Assembly: GCF_019393635.1 (NCBI RefSeq)
Contig: NC_057863.1
Location: 640,513,806 to 640,577,805, forward strand
Direction: 5' to 3'
Source of the DNA: Dromiciops gliroides
Lineage: Eukaryota > Chordata > Mammalia > Microbiotheria > Microbiotheriidae
DNA: 64,000 nucleotides
Shown: piece by piece, positions 21,682 to 35,100 of the stretch
How positions within the stretch are numbered: the first letter of the stretch is position 1
How the letters are laid out: every line of letters starts with the position of its first letter
Translations under genes and position numbers: made by a program
The notes under the pieces: model-generated
What the model was told of the DNA's origin: nothing
Seen by the model: the letters and a program-made list of their open reading frames with translations, nothing else
The model's database searches: none

Positions 21682-24600
21682 TGGTAACAGAGAAAGGGGA
21701 GTAGGAATGAGGAAGCAGCATGCCAGGCATGAGGTTCAGGCAGTACAAAGGTGTTGAGAGAAGGAGAGTGCACTGAGGGGGGTAAGTGAAGGAGACTGGA
21801 AAGGCCAGGTGGTGAAAGGCTTGAAAAGCTAAATGGAAGGTCTTTTCTTTGATCCTGGACAAGGTAGGAACCCATGGAGTTTACTGAGTAGGGGGTGATG
21901 TGGCTGAGTCCTGGTCTTTAAAAAAGATCACCTTTGGGGCAACTAGGTGGCGCAGTGGATAAAGCACCGGCCCTGGATTGAGAAGTACCTGAGTTCAAAT
22001 CCGGCCTCAAACACTTGACACTTACTAGCTGTGTGACCCTGGACAAGTCACTTAACCCTCATTGCCCCGCAAAAAAAAAAATCACCTTTTAGTCATTGAC
22101 CTTGGAAAAGGGGAGCGGCATGGCCATCCCTCCCAGTGAAACCCCAGGGCCCCTCCCCATACCTGATTGGTCAAATGTCCTGCAAGGTCTTTGGCCTTGG
22201 GGTCGTAGAGACTCAGAGTCAGCCGTGCATAGCCATGACTAAAGAAGACCATGTAAGGCATAGCACAGGCAATAAGTAGATAGGATCGCACATCAAACTT
22301 CTTCCCGTCCAGAAGCAGTGGGTTGTGGATATACCTTTGGGAGAGTAGAGGCAAACTGACTACATTTCCCCAAAACAATCTATCCCTCCCTCCTCCAAAT
22401 TTCTCTTTCTTGTTGAAGGTGCCTGGTCACCCAAAGTGAAACACCCCCCCCCTCCCAGAATTATCCTTGACTTTTCTCTCATTCTTACCTAGAGTCTGCT
22501 AGGGGGCACCATGGAGAGAGCACTGGGACTGGAATCAGGAAGACCTGTATTCAAATCCAGCCTCAGACACTTCCTAACTAAGCGAAACTTGGCTAGTCCT
22601 CAACCTTGCTCTGTCTCAATTTTCCCAACTATAAAGTAGAGATAGTAATACTGTGAGGACCAAATGAGATATTATTTGTAAATCACTTAGGCACAGTCCT
22701 GGCATACAGTAGGTGCTTAACAACCACTTGTTTCCTCCCCTCCCCCCAATCCATGTAGCCAATTAGTTGTCAAATCTCATTGACTCCACCCTCCACAACA
22801 GCTTCCTCTTCCATCCTCTTTCTCTCCAATCCAAAGGACACCACACCTCTCTCCCTCATTCTCTTTCCCCTAGACTATTGGAATCTCCTCCTAATTAGTC
22901 TTTATGCCTTTAACCTCTTCTCCTCCTTTCCAATCTGTCCTTCAAATGACCCTAAAGAGCAAGTCTGACCCCTTTACTCCCTTACTTAAGTACTCCCAAG
23001 CAGTATCCTATTGCCTCTAAGGTAAAATACAAACTTCAAATCAGTCTTGGCATTTGAATCTCTCCACAACTGGGTTTCAATATACCTTCCTAATTTCTTA
23101 CACTCCAGTCAAGCTGGGGCAGATAGGTGGCAGTGCTGGGCTTGGAATCAAGAAGACCCAAATTCAAATTCAGCCTCAAAACCTTACTAGCTTTGTGATC
23201 CTGAGCAAATTGATTCACCCTGTTTGCCTCAGTTTACTCTCTCTTTGCCAAGAAAACCCCAAATGGGATCAAGAACAGTCAGACATGGGGGGCAGCTAGG
23301 TGGCGCAGTGGATAGACCACTGGCCCTGGATCCAGGAGGCCCTGAGTTCAAATCCAGCCTCGGACACTTGACATTTACTAGCTGTGTGACCCTGGGCAAG
23401 TCACTTAACCTTCATTGCCCTGCTCCACCCCCAAAAAAGAAGAGTCAGACATGACCGAAACAACTGAACAACAAAAGTCAAGCTGACCTATATTTCATCC
23501 TCCAATTTTTTGTTTTTGCACAGACTCTCCTCTTTTTTTTCTTTTTTTAGACTCTCCCCTTTTATGCCTGGAATTCTCTCCTTCCTGCATCTTGTAGAAT
23601 TATTAGCTTTCCTTCAAGGTTCAGCCCACGTACTGTTTCCCATAGGAAGCCTCCCTCCTCTCTTTGCTCTTCCCCACCCCCCTTGCCCCAAGTTGTTAGC
23701 ATTTTTTCCAGTCATGAAAATTCTTTTGTATTGGGAGAGGGAGTGTGGTACATTCTATTTGGAGTCAGAGGGACCTGGGTTCAAATCCTACTTCTAACGC
23801 TTACTTTATGACCCCAAGTGGGCAAGTCACTTGAACTCCCTGAGTCTTAGTTTCCTAATCTGTAAAGTAAGGGGATGGGATGAGATGTCCTTGGGGGTCC
23901 TTCCAGCTCTAGATCTCTTGCCTTTTCTCATCTTTGGGCAGGGATGGAAACATTACTCAAGGCTGAGATAGAGGGCCACCTTTGTTTCACCATGGGTCCA
24001 GGATTGAAGGTGGGGGTTGTAGCCACCCCTAATGCAGAGTTAGCTATCGGTGTGAGTCCTCATGGCCTTAAATCTATTGAACAGACTTAAAGCGGGGCCA
24101 GGTTTAGAGTTGGAAGGGACCCCAGTGGCCTTCTAATTAATCCAGGACTCTCATTTCACAGAGTAGCAAAGGGAATGCCAGAGAAGGAAGTGGTCTGTCC
24201 AAGGTCACACAGGTGGTACACAGCAGGGGGCAGGTTTAACCCTAGTTCTCCTCAGACTCCAGAACAGGCACCCTCACCCACCTCTGGAGCTGAGCCCACC
24301 TACCTCTGTATAACTCGTGCCTGGGGAGCCTTAAAGGGCATCTTCTTGTAGGTGGGATCATCCTCGATGCTCTGCATCTTGGCCTGGAGAGAAATTGCTT
24401 CCTCTTGGGTCCTGATCAGGAAAATGCCTTTCCCCTGGTTGGAGGCAGTGGGCTTACAGATCCAGATCTCTTCATCTGCAGGCACAGAGAGTGGTGAGGG
24501 TGGGGGGAATGGGGGAGGGGAGGGGCTAGCATCAACTGCCATATCCCCAATGCCACCCTCTGGCATTGACATGGCCCTGGAAGGGGAAGTGGCCTGGCTC

Positions 24601-27600
24601 TAGTCTTGGGGCTGACAGACCTCAAGTGGGGAGGGAAGCTCTGCATGTGCCTGGCTCCCCTCCCTTCTGCCCCACACCCCACCCCAGAGTGGGGCTGATG
24701 ACTTACCACGGAACACGGCAATGAAGTTTTCCCGTTCATCTTTCATGTCTAGACGGTAGGTCTCTGGGAAAAAGTCTTCCATTTTCAGAACCCTGTGGGA
24801 GAGTTCAGCATGAAGGACAAAGCGACAGGAGGGAAAAAGGAAGGAGTCACCTCCTTGAATCATTCATTCCAGCCCTCTTTCCTTCCAAGTCTATCTCCTT
24901 CCATTCATCTCTTCTATCCATCCTTCCTTCCTTCCTTTTCTCCCTCATTCCTTTCCCCTCCTCCTCCTTCCCTCCTTCCTTCCTTCTTCCCTTCCTTCCC
25001 TCCTTCCTAATCCTTCCTTCCTCCCTTCCTTTCCTTCCTCCTTCCCTTCCCTTTTTCCTTCCTTCATTTCTCTTTCCTTTCCCCCTCTTTCCCTTTCCTC
25101 CCTCCCTCCTTCCCTTCTTCCTAATCTTTCTTTCCTTACCTCCCTCCCTCCCTTCTTTCTCTCCCTCTTTCCTTTCCCCTTCTTTCCCTTTCCTCCCTCC
25201 TTCCTTCTTAATCCTTCCTTCCTCCCTCCCTTCCTTCCTCCCTCCTTCTCTCCCTCCTAATACTTCCTTATTTCCTTCCTTCCTTCTTCCCTTTCTTCCT
25301 TTCATCTATCCTTCCTTCCATCCCAGAAACATTTACTGAGTGCTCACTTTGTAAGATGTAGGGCTTGCCTGCTACCCTCCCCTCTCAACTGAGGCCAGGA
25401 CAGTCAAAGCTTGCAGAGTACTAGCAATCAAAACCTCTGCCATTGGCTTTGGAGTCAGAGCACCTGGGTTTATATCCTGGCTCTGTCACTTCCTGTGTGA
25501 TCTGGGCCTTCCCCTCTCTGGGCCTCAGTTCTGTCCTCTCTAAAATGGGGTGGGGGAATAGCAGTTTGGAATAGTTAATCTCCTTGGCCCTTTCCAGGTC
25601 TATATTGATCTTTCTCTTTATGGAAGGAGACCGACTTGGGGAAGACATGTCTGACATCAGGAGATGCCTCCTGTCTCTGAAAACAGTAACTGGGGTTGGG
25701 GGTGCCTTACTTGATGTGCGCTGCGGTGGGTGACCTGCTGATCTTGTTCATGACTCTGGCATATTCTCGCAAGGCATTCAGGAGGCCGATCTTGGTTGTC
25801 AAGAGCTTGTTGTTAGGGATCTGATAGAGTAGTTGTTCGCCTGTGTCACAAAACACCAGGATGAGGCTGTGGGGAGGTGGGTGCCTGCCTTCCAAATGAT
25901 TCCATTCTAGAGGGTAGGGTATTCTGTAGGTCTTTCTGGGATGGGAGGGTAGAAAAATGGATGGGAGCAAGGAAGATGGGGGCATAGATAGGAGGGATAG
26001 GAAGAGAAATGCAAGGATAGGTGGATATAAATGGATAGATGGGAAGGGAGGAATGAAGAGAAGAGGGAGGAGGGAAGATGGCTTTTTCAAAGAACTATTG
26101 CTTATACTTTCTATGGAATATAAGCTCCCTTCGGGGCAGGGACTGTTTCATTTTTGTTGTCACTGCCTCCACCTGGCACACAGCATTTAATAAATGTTGA
26201 TTGAGTGCCCAGATATGACCAACAATAGAATATAAGCTCCTGGGGGCAGAGATGGCTTTGCTTTTATCTCGGTATCCTCAGTGCTTAAGACATTTCCAGG
26301 CATAGGGTACTTGATTAATAGATATTTGGCAATTGATTGATTGATATCTTGATGCCCCGAGACAATAGCTATGTGGTCTCCAAAGACACCTTGCTGAGAT
26401 GCAGTTTGGCACTGCTTTTAGTCTCAGCCCCAGTGCCCAGGTCCCACTCGTAGCCTGTAGCTCCAGGACACCATTATGCCCAGGTGACAAACCATAATTA
26501 AGCAATTGATTAAATACCACCTATTATGTACTAGCTTGCCCTTGTGCTAGGGGCTGGGGTTGTATCAACAATGAAATCAATCCCTGCCCTCAAGGACTTT
26601 ACACTTTGCTGGGGTAGGAGCAGGGTATGCAGAAAAAGTAGGGACATTTAGATCCTCTGGCTGCCCAATCTGAGGAGTGGGATTTGGAGCAGCTCAATAG
26701 GAAAGTGTTTGGCATTTCCTGACTGGGTTCATAGACTCTCTTGGGTAGGGAAGGGAACAGATCTCTGACGCCCAAACTCAAGGATCCTGAACAGGACCCA
26801 AGTTGGGGTCACTTATGGCTCCTTCCCACTGTTCTGGTGATGCTGCTCCTTGGAGGAATCTCTCTCAGTGACAGTGGGCAGGGGATAGTCTATGGATGGA
26901 CTAGGTTGCTCCCTTGTACCTTTCAAGGTAAGCAAAAGATGCCAGAGGGGCCAGCGATTAATATTCGCTTCATCAGCTATGGCTTGGTCTGGTGTTCTAG
27001 TCATCCCAATCTCTCTCTGGGCTTGAAGGATGACATGACCACTGCTATGACATAAGACATTGGTTGGGATGGAGACCTCCCATGTTTCCAAATGAGAAGT
27101 GGTATGCCTATGGGCAGCAGTGACCAGAGAACCTTCAGGGGGGCTTTCACAGGGAAAAGGGATCAGATTTATTCTGCCTGGCCCCAGAGGACCCAACCAG
27201 CAGTAATGTGTGAGACCACCAAGAAACTGATTTAGGTTAACATCCCAACAGAAATGGAATGGGTGCCCTGCCCCCTCACTGGAGTCCTTCAGCTACTTGG
27301 CTGGGAAGGTATGGGGAGAATTCTTTTCATTAGGAGCTTGTCCTGGAGAATTATGGAAGTCCCTTCAAGCTCTGAAATTCTATGGTCCTGAGCCAGGATC
27401 CTGGCATGTTTGACCAACCAGCTGGTTCCTGTTTGTTGGGCATTAATTTCCGATGCTGGTTATCTGGACCGGCTGGGACCAAGTTTGGGGAGCCCATTCC
27501 CCGCTCCCTCCCCCCCTCCCCCCTCTTCTCTGGGCTGCACCTTCTCGAAAGGAGTAATAGGTGTCCCTGCACTTGGTCTCACACCATTTCAGCTTGTAAT

Positions 27601-29108
27601 CCTCCCGACGGTTGTCATGGATTCTCTGCCAGCCTTTACTCCGGCAATAGGAACTGATCCTGCCAGGATAACAAGATTCACTGGACTGTTAACGATGCCT
27701 TCATTAGCTCTGGGGCCTCAGGTTCCCCCAGGAGGCTCCTGGGAAGGCTGAATGACACCCGAGGCCCTGCAGCTGGCCCCAAACCTGGAGGGGGAGGGGG
27801 ATGGGAGGAGGAAAACATGGCCCTGAGCCAGCCACTTTTAATTAAGAAGTGAGCTGAGTGGCCTGTGGGCCAGCACTTGGGCAGCTGAGATGGGGGGAGG
27901 GGGGATGTCAGGCCAGACCTGGCAGTTGTGGGGACAGGGCAGGACAGAGTGAGTAGGGGTGGGTATTCTGAGATGACATGTGCCTGGGCACCCTGGTGCC
28001 CAGATTTTGGCTCAGGGAAGCCAACTAAGGCATCAGTCCCTCCTCCCCTAGAGACCTGCAGTGGCACCTGCTTCCTCCCTCCCCACCTCCCTTCTTCCAA
28101 GGAGGTTGCTTACAGCACTGCCCCATTGGTACCCCCGATGTAGAAAAAGGGGCCCTGTGTGGGAGGCGACAACTTCTTCTCTCCCGGGCTGGACTCTTCT
28201 GCGGGGGGTGTGTGGTTGGCTTGAGTTCCTGGGGCTTCAGTTTTGGTCACAGACCGCTGTGCTTCCGGGTGGGCAGGGGCACCTGCAAAAATATGACACG
28301 GCCCCAAGAGATGTCACTCCTGGGGTTTTCAGGCTGGTCTGGGGCCAGAGAGGAGCAAGGGAGCCAACGTCCATCCAGGACTGATGGGAAAATCAGAAGC
28401 CCAGGAGCCCCCATCTCCACCTGGCCACAGAATCCCAGACAGAGAGAACCTTCAGATCCAGAAGTAGAGTAGGCAGCATTGGGACACATAGTGAATACAC
28501 TGGCAGCAGCATCATTGACCCTGACCTGGAAAGTTCTTTAGAGACCCCATCTAGTGCAACCCCTTCATTTTATAGAGAAGGACATTGAGGCCCAGAGGAA
28601 GGGAATGGACTTGCCCAAGGTCACACAGGTAGTACACATCAGAGGTGAGATTTGATCCCAGACCCTCAGACATAAGAACCAGTGATGTTGTCTCTATATC
28701 AAGCACAGGATCATAAGATTAGGGATCTTGGAAGAGCTCTTTCTCACAGTAACTTGTCTAGAATAAATCTCTCACTTTCCTCATGAGTAAACTGAGTCCC
28801 AGTCAGAAAAAGATACCCTCCTCCTAACATCATTCGGTGGCTGGGCTAGAATTCAAACTCAGGACCTTTGATTCCAAACCTTGGACTGTTTTCCCTGTGT
28901 CCCTGGAGGGTAGAAGCTGGATGGCCACTTGCTGGGGGTGAGGCACTGTGGACATTGATTCACGCTTTGGGTAGGGGTCAGGATCTATGACTTCTGAGCT
29001 CCCTTTGGAGTCTGGCACTCGAGGCTTCCTCCATTATTTTGGACTCAGATGCACTCCAGTGAGGGAGCACATGAACTCTGTCTCTGTGTCTGTCTGTCTA
29101 TCTGTCTG

Positions 29109-29140
<32 letters not shown>

Positions 29141-32100
29141 CAGTTTTTTTATATGTATATGTATGTGTACATATACATATAAATTGTATTTCAATTTAAT
29201 TTGGATCCATTGTATCCCATGTGTTTTCTCCATACACTTAGAAACATGATTATGAGAAGGATTCCATGGACTTCACTAGACTGGTGTCCAGGACACCAGA
29301 AAAGAAAGAGAGAAAGAAGAAAGTAAGAAAAAGGGGGAGAGGCAAAGAAAAATTTGACCATCAAGAAGGAACTTTGGTTGCTGAAGAAGAAAAATGGGCA
29401 CCTTGGAAGGGGGAGTGGGTGGGTGGGAAGTGACCACTTTGTAATAGAGTTCATAATAAAGGAGTAGAAGGAAGTATAGCATAGGCTGATGGGCACCCTA
29501 GATTTTGGAAGAGGGGAGTTTAAAAAGGTGAGAGAAATAACAGGATTCCAACAATCCAAATTTCTTCAGGGGAAATTCTTGAGAATGAAATTCTGAAGGC
29601 ACTAACAGAAATACTTCCGATATACAGTGCCCAACACACAGTAGGCACTTAATGTTTATTGACCAAGCTGAAAAGGAGAAGGGAAAGCCATCTAAACATA
29701 TAGCTGTGTATGAATAAGGAATTCATTGAATGAGGCAGATTTTTAAAAAGATCCGTGTAAAAGATGGAAACAGAAATAACAGGCTAAATTCAAAAGAGTA
29801 GTACAATCCTTTAAGAACAGTGTCAGGATTCCTAAAACTGGGAATGAACTAAAGCTAAGGAGGGATGAATGTTACATTTGGGGCAAAAGGAGAGTCCAAA
29901 CAGAGACATGGATGAGGTGATGATAAAGACTTGTGCTGGGGCAGCTAGGTGGCGCAGTGGATAGAGCACCGGCCCTGGAATCAGGAGTACCTGAGTTCAA
30001 ATCCAGCCTCAGACACTTAACACTTACTAGCTGTGTGACCCTGGGCAAGTCACTTAACCCCAATTGCCTCACTAAAAAAAAAAAAAAAAAAGACTTGTGC
30101 TAAGTATTTTACTTATAGGTGTGATTAGCTGATGGAAAATCATGGAGGAATGGGAGGAGTGTCCATGGACTACAGAAGGGTAATTTTCTCCTGATTTTTT
30201 TAAGGGGAAAAAAATAGAGACTCTGCTGACTAGAGGTGAGGTCAAATAATTCTCTCAAAATTCCAGAACCTATTATCAAAAGGATGCCTTTAAAGCATTT
30301 AGTTAGGGAACAGATAACCACTCAGATCCATCATGGCTCCATCAAGTCGTTTAGTCAAGACTAAATTTCCTTTTTTAGGAGGTGGGGTGGGACTGAGGTA
30401 GAAGTGTGGGAACAGCTTGCCTAAATTTAATCATACCTTTTGTCTGTCTTATGCTGTTCTTGTGGCAAGTTAAATGTCAAGATAGGGTTAAGTAACAGCA
30501 GGATTATAGATTTAGAAGTGTTAAGGGTTAAAATTCTAGCTAAACTGTCTAAAATATCTAATGAGTGGTCGCCAATAAATTATAAACTTTAGCAAGAGTT
30601 AGACTTTTAAGCATTTATTAAGGAGAATAAGAATTTGGTAAAGAGAGAGAAAAAGGCCTAGATTTCTATCTATTAAAGGGAGAGCACATTTCTAGCTCCC
30701 TTCTCCACCAGAGTCCAGAGGAAAAGAGCGCGAGACTGAGCGCCAGTCTCTTCCTTCCTCCTCCCACTAGCCCGCGTCACTTCCTGACTCCTGGTCTTGC
30801 CCTCAAAGACCTTCCCTTCATGGGCAGAACTCTTCTACAGTAAGTATCCAGCAGGTGGCGTTATTCCAATCGTTACAGTAGGGATCTTAAAATCAGAGGT
30901 CATTGGTTCATAGAGTGGGAAAGAACCTTGGATGGAATCCATGTACCCTTACATTAGAGGTGGGGAAACAAGGCCAGAGAAGGGAGATGACTTCCTGAGG
31001 TCATCCTCTGGGGCTGCTTGCTCAAGTTACTAAGTAACAGTGGTGGGATTTGAATTCAGGTCTCCTGACTCAAGAGCCAGTGTTCTTTTTTTTTTTTTTT
31101 TTTTGCAGGCAATAGGGGGTTAAGTGACTTGTCCAGGGTCACACAGCTTGTAAGTGTCAAGTGTCTGAGGCTGGATTTGAACTCAGGTACTCCTGAATCC
31201 AGGGCCGGTGCTTTAACCACTGCGCCATCTAGCTGCCCCCTAGAGCCAGTGTTCTTTCTGGTCGCATTATCAGAACCAAAGTGTGTGTGTCAATTTCCAA
31301 AGAGATTGCTAGGGCAGTGACCCTGGGATCTGTCCTTGGTCCTGAGTCAGCTAACATTTTTGTCAGTGGCTTGGATGAAGGCATAACTCTTCGTCCTATT
31401 TGCAGGTAATACAAAGTTTAAGGAATGGTTAATGCCCTAGATGACATTCAGGATTCCAGATCCCTCATCAACAGGCTATAAATGGACTAAACCAAGTCAG
31501 GGAAAATTTAATTGGTGTGTAAAGGTGAAATGCTGTACTTTAGTTCAGTATTTGATGGGGGCATAAGCTAGAAGTTTTTCATGAGAAAGATCTTTGCAGA
31601 GGAGTGTGACATGGCAAGCCCCCCAAATAATAATATTATGGGTAAATGCTAGAGGTATATAACATTTACTTAAAATCAGGAAGATGGGGGCAGCTAGGTG
31701 GCTCAGTGGATAAAGCACCGGCCCTGGATTCAAGAGGACCTGAGTTCAAATCCAACCTCAGACACTTGACACTTACTAGCTGTGTGACCTTGGGCAAGTC
31801 ACTTAACCCTTATTGCCTTGCAAAAAAAAAAATCACGAAGATTCCCAATAGTCCTTGCGCCCTCTGACCAGGTTAGAATATTATGTCCAGTTCTGGGAAC
31901 TACATTTTTTGGGACAGTAAAGGTGGAGATCAAAATGATGGTGGTGGTGTGTGTGTGTTTGGGGTGGGGGTAAGACTGGAGACTATATCATATGAAGAAC
32001 AGTTAAAGCATCTAGCAATGATTAGCATGCAGAAGAAAATATTTAGGGGAGGGAAACATCATGGCTGAATTCAAATAGCTAATGAACTGTCATGGAGAAT

Positions 32101-35100
32101 AGAGATTGCCTGTTTTCTTCTTGGTCTCAAGAGGACAAAACTAGGAACAAAAAGTAATTACCTATTGATTCAGATGGATATTAAGGGAAAAATTCCTAAC
32201 AATGGCTAAGAGTAATGACCTCCCAAAGCAGAATAGGAGATAATGGGTTTTGCCTCATTCAGAGCTTGAAGGACCACTTGTCCAAGATGCAGTAGATGGA
32301 ATTCTTTTTCAAGGATGGAATTGGATCCTCTTGAGGTCCAGTCTAACTCAGGGGTTTGTGATTTTGTCAGCTCAGTGGCCTGGTCCCCTTAGTCAGGGAA
32401 GAGCACTGTGACATTGGTGGTTGGAGCCCTGAGCCTGCCAATGGCCTGGGGTCTCCTGTGGAGGGGGAGACCAGTCATATGGGAGGCAGTCCTCCCAGCC
32501 CTCTCCTACCAGGGTCTTCCAGGTCTAGACCCAGCTGCAGGGCACAGTCAGCAGTGTTCTTACAGGGCTCAGTGTCACTGGCCTGATCATTGGCAGCGAT
32601 GTAACTGCCACTAATTTCCTGCCTGCCCTGAGGTGGGCACAGGATACTGGAATGAGTCCAGCCCTTGGAGTTTGAGAATAATAACAGTAACAAGAACGTG
32701 GGTTTATAGATAGTGCTTTAAGCACTATTACAAATATTATCTTGTTTGATCCTTACAACCCTGTGAAGAAAGTGTTGTGACTTGCCTAGAGTCACACAAC
32801 TGCTAGTAAGTGTCTGAGGCAGGATCTGAGCCCAGGTCTTCATTACCCTGAGTCCAGTGCTCCACCCATTATGCCACCCAGGGTTCTACTTTTCCACCTC
32901 GATGAGGTGAAAATTCTGGGACTCAGTTTCCTCATTCGTACAATGAAGGGGTTGGACTCGATGATCTCTAAGGTACCTTCCAGCTCTAAACCCTATGATC
33001 TGAATACACTTGCTAATATTATCCCTCTTCTCCTCCCCCACCCCAATCCCCAGCTGGCTTCTCTTTTCCCATCAATCGAGTCAGAAATGTGCTATGCACA
33101 TATAGGGCTGCATATGGCTTGCTCATCATTGTTCTCCAGCACTGGCACTCCCAACACAGGATCATGGGATTCTCTCCATCCCCAGCACTTAGAGAATGGG
33201 AGAGTTTCCATGCTGTTCTCCATGCCTTTCTGAAGCACGGGCCCCAGGGATCTATCTGATCTATTTGCTCTCCCAACACCCCCTAGGACAAGACTGGAAT
33301 CCTTCCCTCTTCTAGGGATAGAGAACAAATTCCTGTGCTTCCTTCTCCCTCTCATACTAACAGTCACCGCCTTTTTCTCTCCCTCTCTTTTGCGCTTGGG
33401 ATCTTGACATTCCCTTGGACCTACTGAAGAATTCATTGCCTTCCTGAACACATTTCCTGGGTGTCACTGAACAGTTAAAAGACCAATTGCCCCTACTGCC
33501 GGACTCCCCCATTAACCCTTCCCTTATCCCCCGACCCAATTTGCATCATAATGGGGCTGTCCCCATCTCCTAACCCCCAAGCAGTATACCAGGACTGATG
33601 ATCTCCACCTCATCCCCCCCCCCAGTATTATAATGAGATTTAGACACCGTCCCTAACATTATAATACAATACTCTGACCCCAGTGTCAGAACAGGGCTAT
33701 ATTGCCATCCCTAGCATTGTGACTACCATCCCTAACCCTGACCCCTGCGTAGCGCAGGGAACATTTTGCTACTCCTTTTTTTTTTTTTTTTTTTGGTGGA
33801 GCAATGAGGGTTAAGTGACTTGCCCAGGGTCACACAGTGTCAAGTGTCTGAGGCCGGATTTGAACTCAGGTCCTCCTGAATCCAAGGCCAGTGCTTTATC
33901 CACTGCGCCACCTAGCTGCCCCTTGCTACTCCTTAAAGATAAGACCTGAATGTAGTTGGGGCTTACTATAGGCAACCAGTTGTTCTGTGTGATATTCTGG
34001 GAGCAGCAGGGTCTCCCTTGCTGGTAGCAGTTCAGACTTGGACACCTAATGCATTCCTTCTTTTCTTTCTCTCCCCTCTTCTCCCCACTGCTGTTCATGT
34101 GATCCTCCCATCTGAAATTACCTTCCCTCTACTCTGTTTTGTTTTTGTTTTTGTTTTGTTTTTGCAGGGCAGTGAGGGTTAAGTGACTTGCCCAGTGTCA
34201 CACAACTAGTAAGTGTCAAGTGTCTGAGGCCGGATTTGAATTCAGGTCCTCCTGAATCCAGGGCCAGTGCTTTATCCACTGTACCACCTAGCTGCCCCCT
34301 CTACTCTGTATATATCTTGTATGAATCTAATTATGTACCTGTTATCTCCCCTACTAGAATGTATATTTCTTGTTTTTGCTTTTCTTTTCAACCCTTCCCT
34401 AAACTTAGCATAGTACCTGGTACATAGTAAGTACCTTGTCAATGGCTTAACTGCACGGGTCTGAAGGGGTCTTTGGGGAAGAGGGGAGGATGGTGGTAGC
34501 TTCAGCTTGGGGCTCAGGAGAACCAAAAGAAATTCCTAACTAGAAGAAGAGCTAGTTCTCAGGACCATGTTAAGGGATAAGATTCCTCTCACTGCCAGAC
34601 CATGGCACAAAGATGTAAATATTACATATAGTGCTCTCTCTGTCTTTCTGTCTCTGTCTCTCTCCCCTATCTCTGTCTCTCTGTCTCTGTCTCTCCTCTA
34701 TCTCTGTCTTTCTTTGTCTCTCTGTCTCTGTCTTTGTCTCTCTCTATATATACACACATACATATACACATGCGTTTATATGTTTACAAACACATGTGTG
34801 TATGTGCATATACACATATAATACTTAGAATTTATATATTTAATATATGTGTTAAAATGAGGAGCCCTCAAGCTATTTTAGGAAGGGCCTTCATGATTGC
34901 TCACTGGGTCATAGAGAAACTCCTAGTTTCTTTTGCAATCCTTAGACCCCAGGATTATAATGGGAAGATACCCTCTGCTCTAAAGATGATGGGGTCCTTC
35001 CTATCCATCAGCCTCTGTGTTGTAAACTCAGGTGATTCTCCCCACCCAACCTCAGAATAAAGAGATAATTCCAACCCCATCCACTGACCTCAGGGTCAGG

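Larger units (their letters stand above)
17496..22162 (-). other. TTLL10 intron 8
   Basis: A 4.7-kb intron containing a Tigger-like MITE, a multi-layer L1/SINE nest and a GA-rich tract. No missing exon is needed: exons 8 and 9 join in phase 0 and give continuous family sequence. Confidence 0.85.
22335..24303 (-). other. TTLL10 intron 7
   Basis: A 2-kb intron with MIR-type copies, one old long SINE split by a young one, and a unique stretch at 22740-23110. Confidence 0.85.

Noticed and set aside
29872..30072. A recurring peptide of about 45 residues containing [17 protein letters not shown], seen at more than ten places
   Set aside because: It is the antisense translation of the SINE; the sense-strand counterpart contains [20 protein letters not shown]. 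Neither is a gene.
33625..33650. TAATACTG word on the minus strand, resembling a miR-200 seed
   Set aside because: It continues GGGGG rather than the conserved TCTGG or CCTGG, and no hairpin partner is present.
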